From: Polynucleobacter sp. AP-Kolm-20A-A1
GTDB taxonomy: Bacteria > Pseudomonadota > Gammaproteobacteria > Burkholderiales > Burkholderiaceae
Reading direction: 5' to 3'
Length of the DNA stretch: 64,000 nt
NCBI RefSeq assembly: GCF_018688315.1
Contig: NZ_CP061315.1
Span: forward strand, 1,426,001 to 1,490,000
In this document: positions 1-7,930 of the stretch, piece after piece
Layout: every line of letters begins with the position of its first letter
How positions within the stretch are numbered: position 1 is the stretch's first letter
Program-made: the position numbers and the translations under genes
Notes under the pieces: generated by a model
What the model was told of the DNA's origin: nothing
Databases searched by the model: none
Seen by the model: the letters and a program-made list of their open reading frames with translations, nothing else

Positions 1-33
1 GAACAAATATAGATAAATCCATAGAATGGAATC

Positions 34-999
34 ATGACTAATTTCCTTGACCCCGCTATTCTATTTTTCATCTTTGGGGTGTTTGCGGGGAGTGTTAAGT
101 CCAACCTAGAAATACCGCCACAGATTTCTAGATTCTTATCGCTATATCTATTAATGGCATTGGGGCTGAAGGGTGGATTTGCACTTCATAAGTCTGGGTT
201 TACAAGTGAGATCGCATTCTCATTAGGTCTTGCAATTTTTCTAGCCGTCATTATCCCAATCATTGGTTACCTCATCCTCAGAAGACGCTTAAATGCATTT
301 GATGCAGCCGCAATTGCTGCCACATATGGATCGGTAAGTGCTGTTACTTTTATCACCGCCACCCAATACCTAGATCAATTTGGTATTAGCTATGGTGGTC
401 ACATGGCCGCCGCCATGGCACTCATGGAGTCGCCCGCCATTATTCTTGCGATTGTTTTAGCAAATAAAGCTCGGTCATCTCAATCACCCACTCCAACGGG
501 TCATCAAGCTACAAGCATCTCAAAAATACTGCATGAGTCTTTTACTGATGGCGCACAATTATTGCTACTAGGTTCCATGCTGGTTGGTTTGGTGAGTGGT
601 GATGCAGGGCAAAAATTAATGGCGCCATTTTCGATTGATCTATTTAAAGGCATGCTAGCGTTCTTCCTGCTAGACATGGGTTTGATGGCCGCCAGAAATT
701 TAAAGGATCTCAAGGGAAAACCTGCTATCACCTTGCTATACGCGCTCGGCTCACCCCTCTCTCATGCATTGCTTGCTTTGGTGCTTTGCAAACTGATTGG
801 GCTCCCACTGGGAAATACTATTTTGCTGATGGTGCTGGCATCAAGCGCCTCTTATATTGCCGTACCTGCAGTATTGCGTCATGCCCTACCTGAAGTAAAT
901 CCAGCGCTCTACATGGGTATGTCGCTTGGAATCACCTTCCCCTTCAACATCATTCTAGGTATACCGCTTTACACTTTACTAGCCAAGCAACTCTTGTAA
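34..999 (+). CDS. SbtA-like sodium-dependent bicarbonate permease family protein
   Basis: A 321-residue, strongly hydrophobic protein with about ten membrane segments and almost no soluble part. The opening FLDPAILFFIFGVFAG and the early block LSLYLLMALGLKGG match the Sbt_1 (DUF897) family, whose cyanobacterial member SbtA takes up bicarbonate with sodium in the inner membrane. The second half repeats the theme (GMLAFFLLDMGL, ASSASYIAVPA), as expected for an inverted-repeat carrier. No PII-like SbtB partner gene follows. The gene stands alone, convergent with the VOC gene. Family is fairly sure; the transported ion in this heterotroph is inference. Confidence 0.8.
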   Translation: MTNFLDPAILFFIFGVFAGSVKSNLEIPPQISRFLSLYLLMALGLKGGFALHKSGFTSEIAFSLGLAIFLAVIIPIIGYLILRRRLNAFDAAAIAATYGSVSAVTFITATQYLDQFGISYGGHMAAAMALMESPAIILAIVLANKARSSQSPTPTGHQATSISKILHESFTDGAQLLLLGSMLVGLVSGDAGQKLMAPFSIDLFKGMLAFFLLDMGLMAARNLKDLKGKPAITLLYALGSPLSHALLALVLCKLIGLPLGNTILLMVLASSASYIAVPAVLRHALPEVNPALYMGMSLGITFPFNIILGIPLYTLLAKQLL

Positions 1000-1024
1000 G
1001 TATTTTGTTGGCTACACCCAATAT

Positions 1025-1423
1025 TTAAATGAGTTCAGATATTTCAATTAAATTCTGATCTGGGTCTCGTACATAGACCGAGTTAATTTTTTGTGTGGCA
1101 CCAGTACGAATCACCGGCCCCTCAATAATTGGCCAGGATTCTGCGGCCAGCTTTTCAATCACCCTTTCTAGAGGGCGATCAGCAATAAAGCAAAGATCGA
1201 GTGATCCCGGGGTTGGAGTATCTGCCTTGGGCTCAAACTCCCTGCCTTTGATGTGAAGGTTGATCTTTTGGTTGCCGAACTTAAACGCTTTGCGCTCAAC
1301 AGGTGGCGTTCCACCAATAAAAGATTCCAACTTCATTCCAAGAACGCGGGTATAAAAATCCACGCACTCTGCTTCTTTTGCAGTGGTGAGTACCAAATGA
1401 TCTAAATGGTCAATCATATTCAT
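1025..1423 (-). CDS. VOC (glyoxalase/bleomycin-resistance fold) family protein
   Basis: A 132-residue single-domain protein of the vicinal oxygen chelate superfamily. The first strand carries DHLDHLVL with a candidate metal histidine, followed by DFYTRVLGM. The C-terminus ends with VRDPDQNLIEIS, whose glutamate is the usual last metal ligand. Substrate cannot be read from the sequence. It is the last gene of a minus-strand unit with an HMG-CoA lyase and a CoA-transferase, so a role in the same small-acid pathway is plausible. The purine-rich AAGAAGGGGAA lies very close to the first ATG; the third-codon ATG at 1417 has better spacing and may be the true start. Confidence 0.75.
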   Translation of the reverse strand: MNMIDHLDHLVLTTAKEAECVDFYTRVLGMKLESFIGGTPPVERKAFKFGNQKINLHIKGREFEPKADTPTPGSLDLCFIADRPLERVIEKLAAESWPIIEGPVIRTGATQKINSVYVRDPDQNLIEISELI

Positions 1424-1432
1424 TTCCCCTTC

Positions 1433-2368
1433 TTATTGAGCGCGGCGAAGTTCATCTACGTAATCTGGTTCGGGATGCAGCGTATATGTGCTGCCTGCCT
1501 TTGCTACCTGGCCTGGAACGGGGTGACCCACAATTTGAGGTAACTCTTTAGCGAGCGCTAATAACCTAGGAATATTGATACCAGTGTCATAGCCCATTGC
1601 ATCAAGCATATGAATCGCATCTTCACTTGAAATATTCCCGCTTGCTCCGGGTGCATAAGGGCAGCCACCCAAGCCACCCAGCGATCCATCAAATCGCACA
1701 ATACCCGACTGGACTGCTGCTAGAACATTGGCTAGACCCATGCCCCTGGTGTTATGAAAGTGCAGAGTTAATTGGAGATTAGGAAATTGCTTTTGCAAAG
1801 CATCGCACATTTTTTTCACTTGATCCGGATTGGCCATGCCAGTGGTGTCGCATATAGTCAGACCTCGAACACCAAGATCTGCGAAGCGCTGCGCAAATCC
1901 CTCGACAACTGCTTGCGGAACCTCACCTTCCATAGGGCAGCCAAAGCAAGTGGAGAGCGAAACATTGATTGGTGTTCTGTCATCAACGAATTTAATAACT
2001 TCCGCTAGCCCTGCAAAACTCTTTTCTCTACCCATTCTGAGGTTGGCCAGGTTATGAGTCTCAGAGGTAGACATCACTAGATTAAATTCGTCGGCCTTGG
2101 ATTCAAATGCGCGCTCAGCACCCCTCAGATTGGGAACCAATACAGTGTACTCAACACCTGGAACCCGCTGAATACGACCCATTACCTCTTCGGCATCGCG
2201 CAGCATCGGGATAGATTTAGGCGAAGTAAACGAAGTCACCTCAATTTTTGCAAATCCACAAGCGCTTAACTCATCCACCAACTTGATCTTGTCGTCTGTC
2301 GGTATGAAATTAGGCTCAATCTGAAAGCCATCTCTGGTTACTACATCATTGAAATAAATTCTGGTCAT
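1433..2368 (-). CDS. Hydroxymethylglutaryl-CoA lyase
   Basis: A 311-residue DRE-TIM barrel lyase that cleaves 3-hydroxy-3-methylglutaryl-CoA to acetyl-CoA and acetoacetate. The N-terminal NDVVTRDGFQ supplies the Arg-Asp active-site pair. HFHNTRGMGL holds metal-binding histidines. GGLGGCPYAPGASGN is the catalytic-cysteine loop typical of HMG-CoA lyases. Full length for the family. It lies between a CaiB/BaiF CoA-transferase upstream and a VOC protein downstream, all under a divergent LysR gene. This suggests activation of a free acid to its CoA ester and then cleavage. Related lyases act on other 3-hydroxyacyl-CoAs, so the exact substrate is open. Confidence 0.85.
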   Translation of the reverse strand: MTRIYFNDVVTRDGFQIEPNFIPTDDKIKLVDELSACGFAKIEVTSFTSPKSIPMLRDAEEVMGRIQRVPGVEYTVLVPNLRGAERAFESKADEFNLVMSTSETHNLANLRMGREKSFAGLAEVIKFVDDRTPINVSLSTCFGCPMEGEVPQAVVEGFAQRFADLGVRGLTICDTTGMANPDQVKKMCDALQKQFPNLQLTLHFHNTRGMGLANVLAAVQSGIVRFDGSLGGLGGCPYAPGASGNISSEDAIHMLDAMGYDTGINIPRLLALAKELPQIVGHPVPGQVAKAGSTYTLHPEPDYVDELRRAQ

Positions 2369-2409
2369 GATTTTTTCTTTATACGTATTTTGTTGTATTT
2401 ATTCTTTGC

Positions 2410-3603
2410 TTACTTTGTAAATGCAATACCACGCTCTTTCAGGGAGGCAACCTGAGCATCACTTAAACCTATACCCTTCAATATCTCATCGGTATTCTCA
2501 CCAATATCGGGAGCAAGGGTTTTAATCGATCCCGGTGTACGTGACAACTTTGGAATCACACCAGGTACATCTAACCTAGTTCCATCATGCATCTGAATCG
2601 TTTGAATATTTTCACGAGCTTTGTAATGCGGATCGTTTGCGATATCGGCAACGGTATAGATGCGACCTGCTGGCACCGCAACAGAATCTAAAATTTCTAA
2701 TGCTTTGTCGGTACTCACTGTCTTTGCCCACTCACCAATCGCTTGATCAAGTTCGACTACGCGTTTGACGCGACCATCATTGTTTTCCAATTGCGGATCA
2801 CTACCCAAGTCTTCTCGCCCAATAGCCGTCATCAGGCGCTTAAAAATGCTATCGCCATTGCCGGCAACCAATACATATCCACCATCAGCGCATTGATAGG
2901 CATTAGTTGGAGCAATACCAGGTAGAGCGCTGCCTGCCGCTTGTCGCACCTCACCGAACGCACTGTACTCCGGCAGCAAACTCTCCATGCAATTGAAGAC
3001 CGCCTCATACAACGCAATATCGATCACCTGACCTTTGCCGCTGCTATGACGTTCTTGCAAGGCCAACAAAATTCCAATTACGCCATGCAAAGATGCCAAG
3101 GTGTCACCAATGCTAATACCCACCCTTACAGGCACTCTTCCAGGCTCTGCAGTGAGATGGCGCAAACCACCCATTGCTTCTGCAACCACACCAAAGCCAG
3201 GCTTATCTCTATATGGGCCTGTCTGACCATAACCACTAATCCGCAAAACAATCAACTTTGGATTGAGCTCAAGCAACACCTTCGGGCCAAGCCCCCAATC
3301 CTCTAGTGTTCCAGGGCGAAAGTTTTCGATTAAGACATCTGCCTCTTTAACTAAAGTCCTGACAATATCTTGAGCCTCAGATTGTCTTAAATCCAAAGAA
3401 AGAGAACGCTTGTTGCGTGACTGCACTTGCCACCAAATAGATGTGCCATCTTTGAGCAGTCGCCATTTTCGCAATGCATCACCAACTTTAGGTGGCTCGA
3501 TCTTAATGACATCCGCACCAAAATCCGCCAACGTTTTTGCGGCAAATGGCCCAGCAATGAGTTGCCCCATTTCAATGACTTTTAACTTTGCTAACGGCTC
3601 CAT
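2410..3603 (-). CDS. CaiB/BaiF (class III) CoA-transferase
   Basis: About 397 residues from the ATG at 3603, chosen because AGAGGAAATC sits just upstream; an in-frame ATG at 3624 adds seven residues but is less likely. MGQLIAGPFAAKTLADFGADVIKIEPP is the family N-terminus (seen in two overlapping blocks), and VGISIGDTLASLHG holds the aspartate expected to form the acyl anhydride. Class III enzymes move CoA between carboxylic acids. Being first in the unit, it probably makes the CoA ester that the adjacent lyase splits. Acid specificity is unknown. Confidence 0.85.
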   Translation of the reverse strand: MEPLAKLKVIEMGQLIAGPFAAKTLADFGADVIKIEPPKVGDALRKWRLLKDGTSIWWQVQSRNKRSLSLDLRQSEAQDIVRTLVKEADVLIENFRPGTLEDWGLGPKVLLELNPKLIVLRISGYGQTGPYRDKPGFGVVAEAMGGLRHLTAEPGRVPVRVGISIGDTLASLHGVIGILLALQERHSSGKGQVIDIALYEAVFNCMESLLPEYSAFGEVRQAAGSALPGIAPTNAYQCADGGYVLVAGNGDSIFKRLMTAIGREDLGSDPQLENNDGRVKRVVELDQAIGEWAKTVSTDKALEILDSVAVPAGRIYTVADIANDPHYKARENIQTIQMHDGTRLDVPGVIPKLSRTPGSIKTLAPDIGENTDEILKGIGLSDAQVASLKERGIAFTK

Positions 3604-3647
3604 GATTTCCTCTGAAATACGCATTTACGCAAAGTTACATTGCTTGC

Positions 3648-3663
3648 CAATTCTTGAAAATTG
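3648..3663. promoter_or_regulatory. Candidate LysR-type operator
   Basis: The space between the divergent CoA-transferase and LysR genes contains CAATT, six bases, AATTG: an interrupted dyad of the T-N11-A type that LysR proteins bind. The location is right for control of both genes. The half-sites are short and AT-rich, so chance is quite possible. Confidence 0.3.
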
Positions 3664-3716
3664 CTATTTTTAGCCCTATCCTTCTCATTTTGCGAAGGTA
3701 TGGTTAGAATTACCCC

Positions 3717-4619
3717 ATGAAATCCCCGCTAAACCCCGCCAGAGTTGACTTTGTTACTCTCAAGCTTTTCTGCTACATCGTTCAATCCGGGAGTATTACC
3801 AAGGGTGCGAGCCAATGCAATCTAGCGCTTTCTGCAGCAAGTAGGCGTATTTCTGAGTTTGAAGAAACGGTAGGTATGGCGCTTCTGGATCGATCCGTGA
3901 AAGGCGTCACCCTCACTCATGCCGGCCATGCAGTAATGCAACATGCCTTAAGGTTGTTTCAGGGCTTTGAGCAACTCAGCAATGAATTGGGTGAGTATTC
4001 CAAAGGGGTAAAAGGGAGTGTCCGGCTTTGGGCGAATATGTCAGCCCTGACTGAGTTTCTTCCCTCAGCTTTAGCAAGCTTTTTAAAAGTGAATCCTGAA
4101 ATTCAGGTTGAGGTAGAAGAGCAGCTGAGTGGCGACATTGTCAAAGCACTTATGGATGGCATTGCAGATATTGGTGTGTTTGCTGAAGGCCCAAACACCT
4201 CTGGACTAGAAACTAAAGTGATGGGCAGCGATGAACTTGTGATTACTTGCTGTAAAACGCACCCCTTAAGCAAAAGAAAGAGTATTTCTTTTGAAGAATG
4301 TCTTCAATATGATTTCGTGGGTCTTAATAGAGGCAGCTCGCTACTTGAACTCACCTCTAGAAGCGCAGAGAAACTAGGTAAGCAAATGCGGTTGCGTATT
4401 CAGGTACGCAGCTACGATGCGATGTGCCAAATGATTGCAGTCAATCTAGGTGTTGGCGTACTGCCATATCAAGCATGTGCAGCTCAAATTAAAGCCATGG
4501 GTTTAAAAGTCATTCCCCTTGAAGATGCTTGGGCAAAACGTAACCTACTGGTAGCAACCAAAGCGGACATCAATCACTCCCCCGCTACCCGCCTGCTAAG
4601 CCAGCATTTAGTTGGGTAG
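3717..4619 (+). CDS. LysR family transcriptional regulator
   Basis: A 300-residue LysR-type regulator. Residues 10-70 form the winged helix-turn-helix (FVTLKLFCYIVQSGSITKGA, then SAASRRISEFEE); the rest is the periplasmic-binding-protein-like effector domain. It is divergent from the CoA-transferase/HMG-CoA lyase/VOC unit with about 110 bases between start codons, the classical arrangement for a LysR activator and its target operon. It probably senses the acid degraded by that operon. Family certain, effector unknown. Confidence 0.88.
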   Translation: MKSPLNPARVDFVTLKLFCYIVQSGSITKGASQCNLALSAASRRISEFEETVGMALLDRSVKGVTLTHAGHAVMQHALRLFQGFEQLSNELGEYSKGVKGSVRLWANMSALTEFLPSALASFLKVNPEIQVEVEEQLSGDIVKALMDGIADIGVFAEGPNTSGLETKVMGSDELVITCCKTHPLSKRKSISFEECLQYDFVGLNRGSSLLELTSRSAEKLGKQMRLRIQVRSYDAMCQMIAVNLGVGVLPYQACAAQIKAMGLKVIPLEDAWAKRNLLVATKADINHSPATRLLSQHLVG

Positions 4620-4634
4620 TCATCCTTTAACTTA

Positions 4635-4799
4635 CTAGGCTTTGCCTTGAGGATCCTTTTTAGCCCTACAAGCATCAGAGCAGTACTTCACTGAGTCCCA
4701 GTTCTTAGCCCAGGATTTTCTCCAGGTCATTTCTTTTTTGCACACTACGCAAATCTTGCTAGGCAAGAAGCCCTTGTTTCCCTTGAACGAGGATTTCAT
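4635..4799 (-). CDS. DUF2256 small zinc-ribbon-like protein
   Basis: A 54-residue gene, intact from ATG (4797-4799 on the complement) to TAG (4635-4637). It contains CVVCKKEMTWRKSW and then YCSDACRAKK: two C-x2/3-C pairs suited to binding one zinc, with many basic residues. This is the DUF2256 pattern. It begins nine bases after the photolyase-related gene stops, so the two are very likely co-transcribed and perhaps coupled. DUF2256 proteins are commonly found beside this photolyase type; their biochemical role is undescribed as far as I know. Nucleic-acid binding is only inference from the basic zinc ribbon. Confidence 0.82.
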   Translation of the reverse strand: MKSSFKGNKGFLPSKICVVCKKEMTWRKSWAKNWDSVKYCSDACRAKKDPQGKA

Positions 4800-4808
4800 G
4801 AGATCTGC

Positions 4809-6344
4809 CTAGAGCTCATCTAGGTGATTAAGCAGTTTGCTTGCATGTTTTTGTATCTCCAACTGATCCTCTGGACTAATACGCTTCAAATTAGCCGTCA
4901 TCAATCGAGTACGTGGACTAGCCTCAAATTGTTGGCGATGATTGATTAAGAAGTTCCAATACAGAGTAGTAACTGGGCATGCTTGCTCTCCAAAGCGAAC
5001 ATCCGGCTTGTACTTACAGGAGTCGCAGTAATTACTCATACGCTTGATATATGCACCACTGGCGATATACGGCTTGCTGGTGAAACGACCACCATTAGCA
5101 AATAAAGCCATTCCTGCTGTATTCGGGAGCTCCACCCACTCAATCGCATCGACATATACCGCTAGATACCAATCGCAAACTTGCGCAGGAAGTATCTCTG
5201 CCAACAACGCAAAGTTGCCGGTCACCATCAGACGCTGAATATGATGTGCATAGCCGTATTTCAGGGTTTGGCCCACCGCATCTTGCATGCAAGCCATCTG
5301 CGTTTTACCAGTCCAATACCACTGCGGTAATTTGCGTTGATGCTCGTAATAATTGTCCTGAGCCATCTTGGGCATGTCCAAGTAATACATTCCTCGCACA
5401 AACTCACGCCAACCTAGAATCTGTCGAATAAATCCTTCGATCGTCGATAAATCCAGTGAGTATTTTTTCCAAGCAGCCAATGCGGCATCAATGACTTCAC
5501 GTGGATTTAACAACTTCAGATTGAGCGAGCTAGATAGGATGGAGTGCCAACCAAAAGGCGTATCCGTCCACATCGCATCTTGATAGATGCCGAAGTTCCT
5601 GAGGCGATAGTCAACAAAATACTCCAGCGCCTTTAATGCTTGCTCCCTATTTACCGGCCAATTGAAATGCTCTAAGGATCCGGGATGATCTGGATAGGCG
5701 CTCTGCACATATGCCAGTACTTCTTGAGTTATTGCATCTATCTCAAATGATGCGGGGGCATCAATAATGCCCGGACCTTTTTTAGGATAAGGCTTGCGAT
5801 TATCTTGATCAAAATTCCATTGGCCACCTTCAGGATTACCATCTGCGTCAATCAGAATTCCGTGCGTCTTGCGCATCAATCGATAAAAATACTCCAGCCG
5901 CAGCTCCTTTTTACCCTCAGTCCAAGCAACAAACTCTTGGTGCGAGCAGAAAAAATGATCGTCATTGCGCATTTCCATTTGAAGACCGCTATCTTTAGCT
6001 AACTCTTCAAGAGCAATTTTGAGGCGCCACTCCCCTGGCTCCACGCAAACGAGATGTGTAATCTTTTTTTGGCGCAATTGCTGCTTTAAGACCTCAACAA
6101 TTGACTGCGGTGACTCTTTAATGTAAGTCAGTGGATATTGCAGATCCTCTAGCGACTTTGCAAAATGTCGCATAGCCGACAGAAATAAAGCAATCTTGGC
6201 TTTATGGGTCCACACATAGTTAGCCTCATTCGCCGATTCCACCATTAGCACTTCATCCGTCTTTGGATTAAAGCCCTTCAGTGCAGCGCCCTGGATGTCT
6301 AATTGATCCCCCAGAATCAAAAAGAGTCTTTTTATTTGACTCAT
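4809..6344 (-). CDS. Cryptochrome/photolyase-related protein, FeS (6-4) photolyase type
   Basis: A 511-residue flavoprotein of the deoxyribodipyrimidine photolyase-related family. The N-terminal half (LFLILGDQLD) is the antenna-binding Rossmann part; the C-terminal half is the helical FAD domain (LGWREFVRGMYY). Cysteines in KTQMACMQDA and in YCDSCKYKPDVRFGEQACP correspond to the four that hold a 4Fe-4S cluster in bacterial (6-4) photolyases. It should repair UV (6-4) lesions with light. Its start overlaps the stop of the upstream TIGR03643-type gene (ATGA), and a DUF2256 gene follows, so the three form one unit. A pure photoreceptor role cannot be excluded. Confidence 0.88.
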   Translation of the reverse strand: MSQIKRLFLILGDQLDIQGAALKGFNPKTDEVLMVESANEANYVWTHKAKIALFLSAMRHFAKSLEDLQYPLTYIKESPQSIVEVLKQQLRQKKITHLVCVEPGEWRLKIALEELAKDSGLQMEMRNDDHFFCSHQEFVAWTEGKKELRLEYFYRLMRKTHGILIDADGNPEGGQWNFDQDNRKPYPKKGPGIIDAPASFEIDAITQEVLAYVQSAYPDHPGSLEHFNWPVNREQALKALEYFVDYRLRNFGIYQDAMWTDTPFGWHSILSSSLNLKLLNPREVIDAALAAWKKYSLDLSTIEGFIRQILGWREFVRGMYYLDMPKMAQDNYYEHQRKLPQWYWTGKTQMACMQDAVGQTLKYGYAHHIQRLMVTGNFALLAEILPAQVCDWYLAVYVDAIEWVELPNTAGMALFANGGRFTSKPYIASGAYIKRMSNYCDSCKYKPDVRFGEQACPVTTLYWNFLINHRQQFEASPRTRLMTANLKRISPEDQLEIQKHASKLLNHLDEL

Positions 6345-6610
6345 TTATTTTTGTATTGTGTTGGGCAGTAGGCTCGATTCACATCATCACTACGCAATGC
6401 TACGTGCTTCGTGGCTCTACCTGTAACCCGCTTCCGCCAGAGTTCGAATGAACCCCTCTTCAGCTCCTTGCGCATTAGCTCAATTACCATCGACTCTGAG
6501 AGGCCAAATGACTTCTCAATCGCATCAAATGGAGTGCGGTCTTCCCAGGCCATTTCAATGAGGCGGGAGATATCGGACTCCGATAGAGCAACTTTGGACA
6601 ATTTAGGCAT
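6341..6610 (-). CDS. TIGR03643/DUF2805 family protein
   Basis: An 89-residue protein. The first 60 residues look like a small helix-turn-helix (SDISRLIEMAWEDRTPFDAI, then FGLSESMVIELMRKELK), followed by FELWRKRVTGRATKH and a short basic end. This matches the TIGR03643 (DUF2805) family, which I know as uncharacterised. Its stop overlaps the start of the photolyase-related gene by four bases (ATGA), so the two are translationally coupled. DNA binding, perhaps regulation of or assistance to the photolyase, is suggested by the fold and position but not shown. Confidence 0.8.
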   Translation of the reverse strand: MPKLSKVALSESDISRLIEMAWEDRTPFDAIEKSFGLSESMVIELMRKELKRGSFELWRKRVTGRATKHVALRSDDVNRAYCPTQYKNK

Positions 6611-6676
6611 CGTGCAAGTTTAAGACTTATTTACTAAACTGGCTGAACCACAATCAGCCCAGTACCAGCCACACAA

Positions 6677-7024
6677 ATGATCGGAAAAATTCGTTCAAAA
6701 CTCATCTCGCTTGAACTACCCCATACCGTCAGGGAAGGGCCTACCATTTGCCCAATTTGCGATAGGGAGATACCAAAGTCACAAAAGGATGCGCACCACC
6801 TTATTCCAAAATCTAAGGGCGGTAAAACTACTGAATTTCTGCATCGCATCTGTCATAAGCAAATTCATGCTCTTTTTACAGAAACAGAGCTGGCCGTTAC
6901 ATTCAATAACGCCCCAATCCTAAGAGCACATCCTGAGATGCAAAAATTCATTGGCTGGGTAAAAAGCAAGCCAAATAGCTTTTATGAAAAAACTCGCAAA
7001 AGCGCTCGATTAAAGTCCAGCTGA
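6677..7024 (+). CDS. HNH domain-containing protein
   Basis: A 115-residue protein with a compact HNH nuclease-like core. CPICDREI provides the first cysteine pair, DAHHLIPKSKGG the catalytic-type histidine region, and LHRICHKQIHALFTE the second half with further metal ligands. It is divergent from the photolyase operon across a 66-base gap. There is no methylase, toxin, phage or intron context, so a restriction or homing role is not supported. HNH folds also occur in proteins without demonstrated nuclease activity. Family confident, function unknown. Confidence 0.75.
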   Translation: MIGKIRSKLISLELPHTVREGPTICPICDREIPKSQKDAHHLIPKSKGGKTTEFLHRICHKQIHALFTETELAVTFNNAPILRAHPEMQKFIGWVKSKPNSFYEKTRKSARLKSS

Positions 7025-7107
7025 TTCTGAGGAACTTCTCCTTTGGGGCCTGAATACTTTAGGCTATAGTTAATGACCTTAATTGCCTCCATTTACGGAC
7101 CTTTGCC

Positions 7108-7902
7108 ATGAGCCTACCCTTACTAAGAATTGCACTTGAAGCATCTGACGTTGGCCTACGTCTTGAGCTCATCGTTGTAGTCCTTGCGGTTTGCCTTACA
7201 GTCTTTTTTATCTTCCAAAAACTACTAAGAAGATGCCTATTTGGAGAGGATTCTGAATACGCCGGCTATATCTATAACGCAATGGGGGTAGTGTTTAGTT
7301 TGGTATTTGCATTTATTACTGTATTGGTTTGGCAAAGCTATAACGGCGTCAATGATGCAGTCACTAAAGAAGCAAATAGTTTAAATAACATTTATCGCCT
7401 TTATGCCGCATTCCCCCCGGAAGTAGAAAGTGTTGGTAGAGAACAATTAAGAGATTACACAGAAACCGTAATTAAAGAAGAGTGGCCACTCTTAAGCAAA
7501 GATCAATTTAGCATCGATGCTTATAAAAAATTATTAATAATTGAAAATCAAATTATTCGTTTTCAACCAAAAACCGCTGGAGAGATCAACGCGCACCAGC
7601 AAATGTTGCGCCTGATTGCAGAATCCTCAGAATTACGTAGAAGCCGTATTTACAACGCTCAATTTGCCCTGGCATCCCCAGCCTGGCTTGGTCTTATTAG
7701 CAGCGCATTTATTTTCTTAATCTTCTCATGTCTCTTTCAGATGAAATCCGTGAGAACTCATGTGATCTTGATCGTATTCTTAGGTTCGACAATTGTCGGG
7801 GTGCTGTACTTCCTCATCATCTATATCCACCCATTCTTGGGCCCCATGGCAATCCAGCCAGACCCCTTTATCAATCTCCTGAAACTTTCTTGGACTTATT
7901 AA
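7108..7902 (+). CDS. DUF4239 (bestrophin-like) membrane protein
   Basis: A 264-residue inner-membrane protein with four predicted membrane segments: two near the N-terminus (about 20-40 and 55-80) and two at the end (about 190-215 and 220-250). Between them lies a roughly 110-residue soluble helical part containing NSLNNIYRLYAAFP and LRDYTETVIKEEWP. That arrangement and the Asn-Asn-Ile-Tyr-Arg block are typical of DUF4239. Some databases relate the family to bestrophin anion channels, but no activity is established for this protein. It precedes a CitE-like lyase by 28 bases, so co-transcription is possible. Confidence 0.7.
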   Translation: MSLPLLRIALEASDVGLRLELIVVVLAVCLTVFFIFQKLLRRCLFGEDSEYAGYIYNAMGVVFSLVFAFITVLVWQSYNGVNDAVTKEANSLNNIYRLYAAFPPEVESVGREQLRDYTETVIKEEWPLLSKDQFSIDAYKKLLIIENQIIRFQPKTAGEINAHQQMLRLIAESSELRRSRIYNAQFALASPAWLGLISSAFIFLIFSCLFQMKSVRTHVILIVFLGSTIVGVLYFLIIYIHPFLGPMAIQPDPFINLLKLSWTY

Positions 7903-7930
7903 TCAGTCCCCCTAGTATTTTTTGCTCATC

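Noticed and set aside
2941..3306. 121-codon plus-strand frame opposite the CoA-transferase
   Set aside because: Antisense to conserved catalytic blocks; no supporting start signal.
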